This document shows, piece by piece, positions 5,090 through 6,680 of a DNA stretch of 6,680 nt. The first letter of the stretch is position 1, and each line of letters opens with the position of its first letter. This stretch comes from an uncultured Prevotella sp. GTDB lineage: Bacteria > Bacteroidota > Bacteroidia > Bacteroidales > Bacteroidaceae. A program made the translations under genes and the position numbers. The stretch spans positions 1 to 6,680 of the forward strand of contig USFX01000155.1 of NCBI GenBank assembly GCA_900553965.1. The letters are read 5' to 3'. Under the pieces are notes generated by a model. It saw only the letters and a list, made by a program, of their open reading frames with translations, made no database searches and was not told the origin of the DNA.

Positions 5090-6406
5090 ATGAAAGTAAT
5101 GAAGTTTGGTGGCACATCTGTTGGCACACCGGCACGTATGAAAGACGTGACAAGACTTGTAACATCATCAGGTAATCCTGTATTCGTGGTTCTGTCAGCC
5201 ATGTCCGGCACGACAAACTCACTCGTGGAAATATCCAATTATCTATATAAGAAGAACCCGGAAGGGGCCAATGAGGTCATCAATAAACTCGAAGAGAAAT
5301 ATCATGCACATGTTGAAGAGCTCTACACCTCTGATGAATGGAAAGAAAAGACCAACAGCTTCCTGACAGAGGAGTTCGGTTACCTACGCTCTTTCACAAA
5401 GGAACTGTTCACGAGCTTTGAGGAAAAGAACATCGTAGCGCAGGGAGAAATCATCAGTACCAACATGGTGGCCAACTACATGAAAGAGCAAGGCTACAGC
5501 GTCACTCTGCTGTCGGCTCTCGACTTCATGCGGACGGACAAGAACTCCGAGCCCGACATCACGTTCATCAGAAAGAACCTGAACAGTATCCTCAACGACG
5601 CGCCGGCCTCACAGGTCTACATCACCCAGGGATTCATCTGCCGCAATGCCTACGGCGAGGTTGACAATCTGCAGCGCGGAGGCAGTGACTATACGGCTTC
5701 ACTGATAGGAGCGGCCATAGACGCAGAAGAAATACAGATATGGACTGACATCGACGGCATGCACAACAACGACCCGCGCATCGTTGACAATACGGCTCCG
5801 GTACACCAGCTGCACTTCGAAGAGGCTGCCGAACTGGCCTATTTCGGCGCCAAGATTCTGCATCCGACGTGCATTCAGCCGGCAAAATACTCCAATATCC
5901 CTGTCCGCCTGCTCAACACGATGGACCCGGAAGCCGAAGGAACGACGATAAGCAACAAGACGGAAGCCGGTCGAATCAAGGCCGTTGCAGCCAAGAGCAA
6001 CATCACAGCCATCAAGATAAAAAGCAGCCGCATGCTTCTTGCAACGGGATTTCTCCGCAAGGTATTCGAGATATTCGAGAGCTATCAGACACCTATCGAC
6101 ATGGTCTGCACGTCAGAGGTCGGAGTCTCGATGAGCATCGACAACAACTCACACCTCAACGAGATTGTCGATGAGCTGAAGAAGTACGGTACGGTAACGG
6201 TTGACAGCGACATGTGCATCATCTGCGTCGTCGGTGATCTCGACTGGAGCAACGTCGGATTCGAGACACTTGCAACGGAAGCGATGAAGAGCATCCCCGT
6301 CCGTATGATTTCGTATGGCGGCTCCAACTATAACATATCGTTCCTGATAAAGGAAGAAGACAAGAAGCGCGCACTGCAGAGCCTGAGCAACACGCTGTTT
6401 AAATAA
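5090..6406 (+). CDS. lysC: Aspartate kinase, monofunctional, LysC-type
   Basis: Aspartate kinase phosphorylates L-aspartate, the first step towards diaminopimelate, lysine, threonine and methionine. The 438-residue product is close to E. coli LysC (449) and lacks a homoserine dehydrogenase domain. The N-terminal kinase domain (about 1-290) has KFGGTS (5-10) with K5, VLSAMSG (34-40), AQGE (117-120) with E120, QRGGSDYTA (195-203), WTDIDGM (218-224) and YFGAKILHP (251-259). Tandem ACT domains fill about 305-438. MLLATGFLRKVFEIF (315-329), the aspartate at 337 and TSEV (341-344) line up with the lysine-binding site of E. coli AKIII, so lysine feedback inhibition is likely retained (inference). 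The residue after TSEV is Gly where E. coli has Ser. The ATG at 5090 precedes the KFGGTS motif directly. The leader is A-rich with no strong Shine-Dalgarno sequence and contains the 22-nt repeats; lysA starts 35 nt downstream. Confidence 0.95.
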   Translation: MKVMKFGGTSVGTPARMKDVTRLVTSSGNPVFVVLSAMSGTTNSLVEISNYLYKKNPEGANEVINKLEEKYHAHVEELYTSDEWKEKTNSFLTEEFGYLRSFTKELFTSFEEKNIVAQGEIISTNMVANYMKEQGYSVTLLSALDFMRTDKNSEPDITFIRKNLNSILNDAPASQVYITQGFICRNAYGEVDNLQRGGSDYTASLIGAAIDAEEIQIWTDIDGMHNNDPRIVDNTAPVHQLHFEEAAELAYFGAKILHPTCIQPAKYSNIPVRLLNTMDPEAEGTTISNKTEAGRIKAVAAKSNITAIKIKSSRMLLATGFLRKVFEIFESYQTPIDMVCTSEVGVSMSIDNNSHLNEIVDELKKYGTVTVDSDMCIICVVGDLDWSNVGFETLATEAMKSIPVRMISYGGSNYNISFLIKEEDKKRALQSLSNTLFK

Positions 6407-6441
6407 GCAGCATAACAATACACACATAACACAGACATAAA

Positions 6442-6680
6442 ATGATAAGGCAACTACCGACAGACAAATTTCAGGCTATGCGCACGCCGTTCTACTACTA
6501 TGACACGGCTCTGCTGAAGGAAACACTGCGAGCCATCAAGGCCGAAGCCGGCAGGCACGACGGATTCATTGTGCATTACGCAGTGAAGGCCAACGCCAAT
6601 CCGAAGGTGTTGGGAATCATCAGCAGTGCCGGATTCGGGGCCGACTGCGTGAGCGGAGGCGAGATTGCGGCGGCATGCAA
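6442..6680 (+). CDS. lysA: Diaminopimelate decarboxylase LysA (5' part only)
   Basis: LysA decarboxylates meso-diaminopimelate to L-lysine with pyridoxal phosphate. Only the first 79 codons are present; the gene continues past the right edge. The visible part fits the N-terminus of the alanine racemase-like barrel of group III decarboxylases. It shows TPFYYYD (15-21), the PLP-binding lysine K49 in HYAVKANAN, and FGADCVSGGEI (65-75), a hallmark of this family. Ornithine/arginine-type decarboxylases share the K-A-N motif, but VSGGE and the position directly after lysC favour LysA. The ATG at 6442 is the first in frame and gives the usual short lead before TPFYYYD. The 35-nt spacer from lysC is AT-rich with no terminator, so cotranscription with lysC is likely. 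Confidence 0.9.
   Translation, partial: MIRQLPTDKFQAMRTPFYYYDTALLKETLRAIKAEAGRHDGFIVHYAVKANANPKVLGIISSAGFGADCVSGGEIAAAC

Overview
The window looks like a chromosomal stretch from a member of the Bacteroidales, most likely Prevotella or a close relative. This rests on the gene order (purU, hisH, hisA, hisF, hisIE, an ftsE-type ATPase, lysC, lysA), the near absence of Shine-Dalgarno sequences in front of the starts, A-rich leaders, and a TAnnTTTG promoter element of the Bacteroidetes type before the first gene. The species assignment is inference; there is no rRNA or other marker.

Layout. Positions 1-720 hold no confident gene. They begin with a GC-rich block containing a long compound inverted repeat (36-142) and a 13-bp direct repeat. 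About 500 nt of AT-rich DNA follows, with one possible gene relic (382-534). A promoter-like element lies at 670-677, embedded in small repeats. From 721 to 4981 six genes run on the + strand with spacings from a 22-nt overlap to a 14-nt gap, so they probably form one transcription unit: purU, hisH, hisA, hisF, hisIE, ftsE. A 108-nt gap follows, mostly occupied by four degenerate 22-nt tandem repeats (4977-5064). Then come lysC (5090-6406) and the 5' end of lysA (from 6442), which runs off the right edge.

How the genes work together. HisIE, HisA and HisF/HisH carry out consecutive middle steps of histidine synthesis, from phosphoribosyl-ATP to imidazole glycerol phosphate. The last of these steps releases AICAR into purine synthesis, where it is formylated with 10-formyl-tetrahydrofolate. 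PurU, at the head of the unit, hydrolyses that cofactor, which offers a metabolic reason for its place. LysC and LysA are the first and last enzymes of the diaminopimelate/lysine pathway. Diaminopimelate is also a peptidoglycan precursor, and FtsE-type ATPases control septal peptidoglycan hydrolysis, so the right half has a loose cell-wall theme.

All eight genes belong to known families, and I see no new multi-gene system. The least explained items are the compound palindrome at the left, the 22-nt tandem repeats before lysC, the repeat-flanked promoter before purU, and paired active-site substitutions in HisH.
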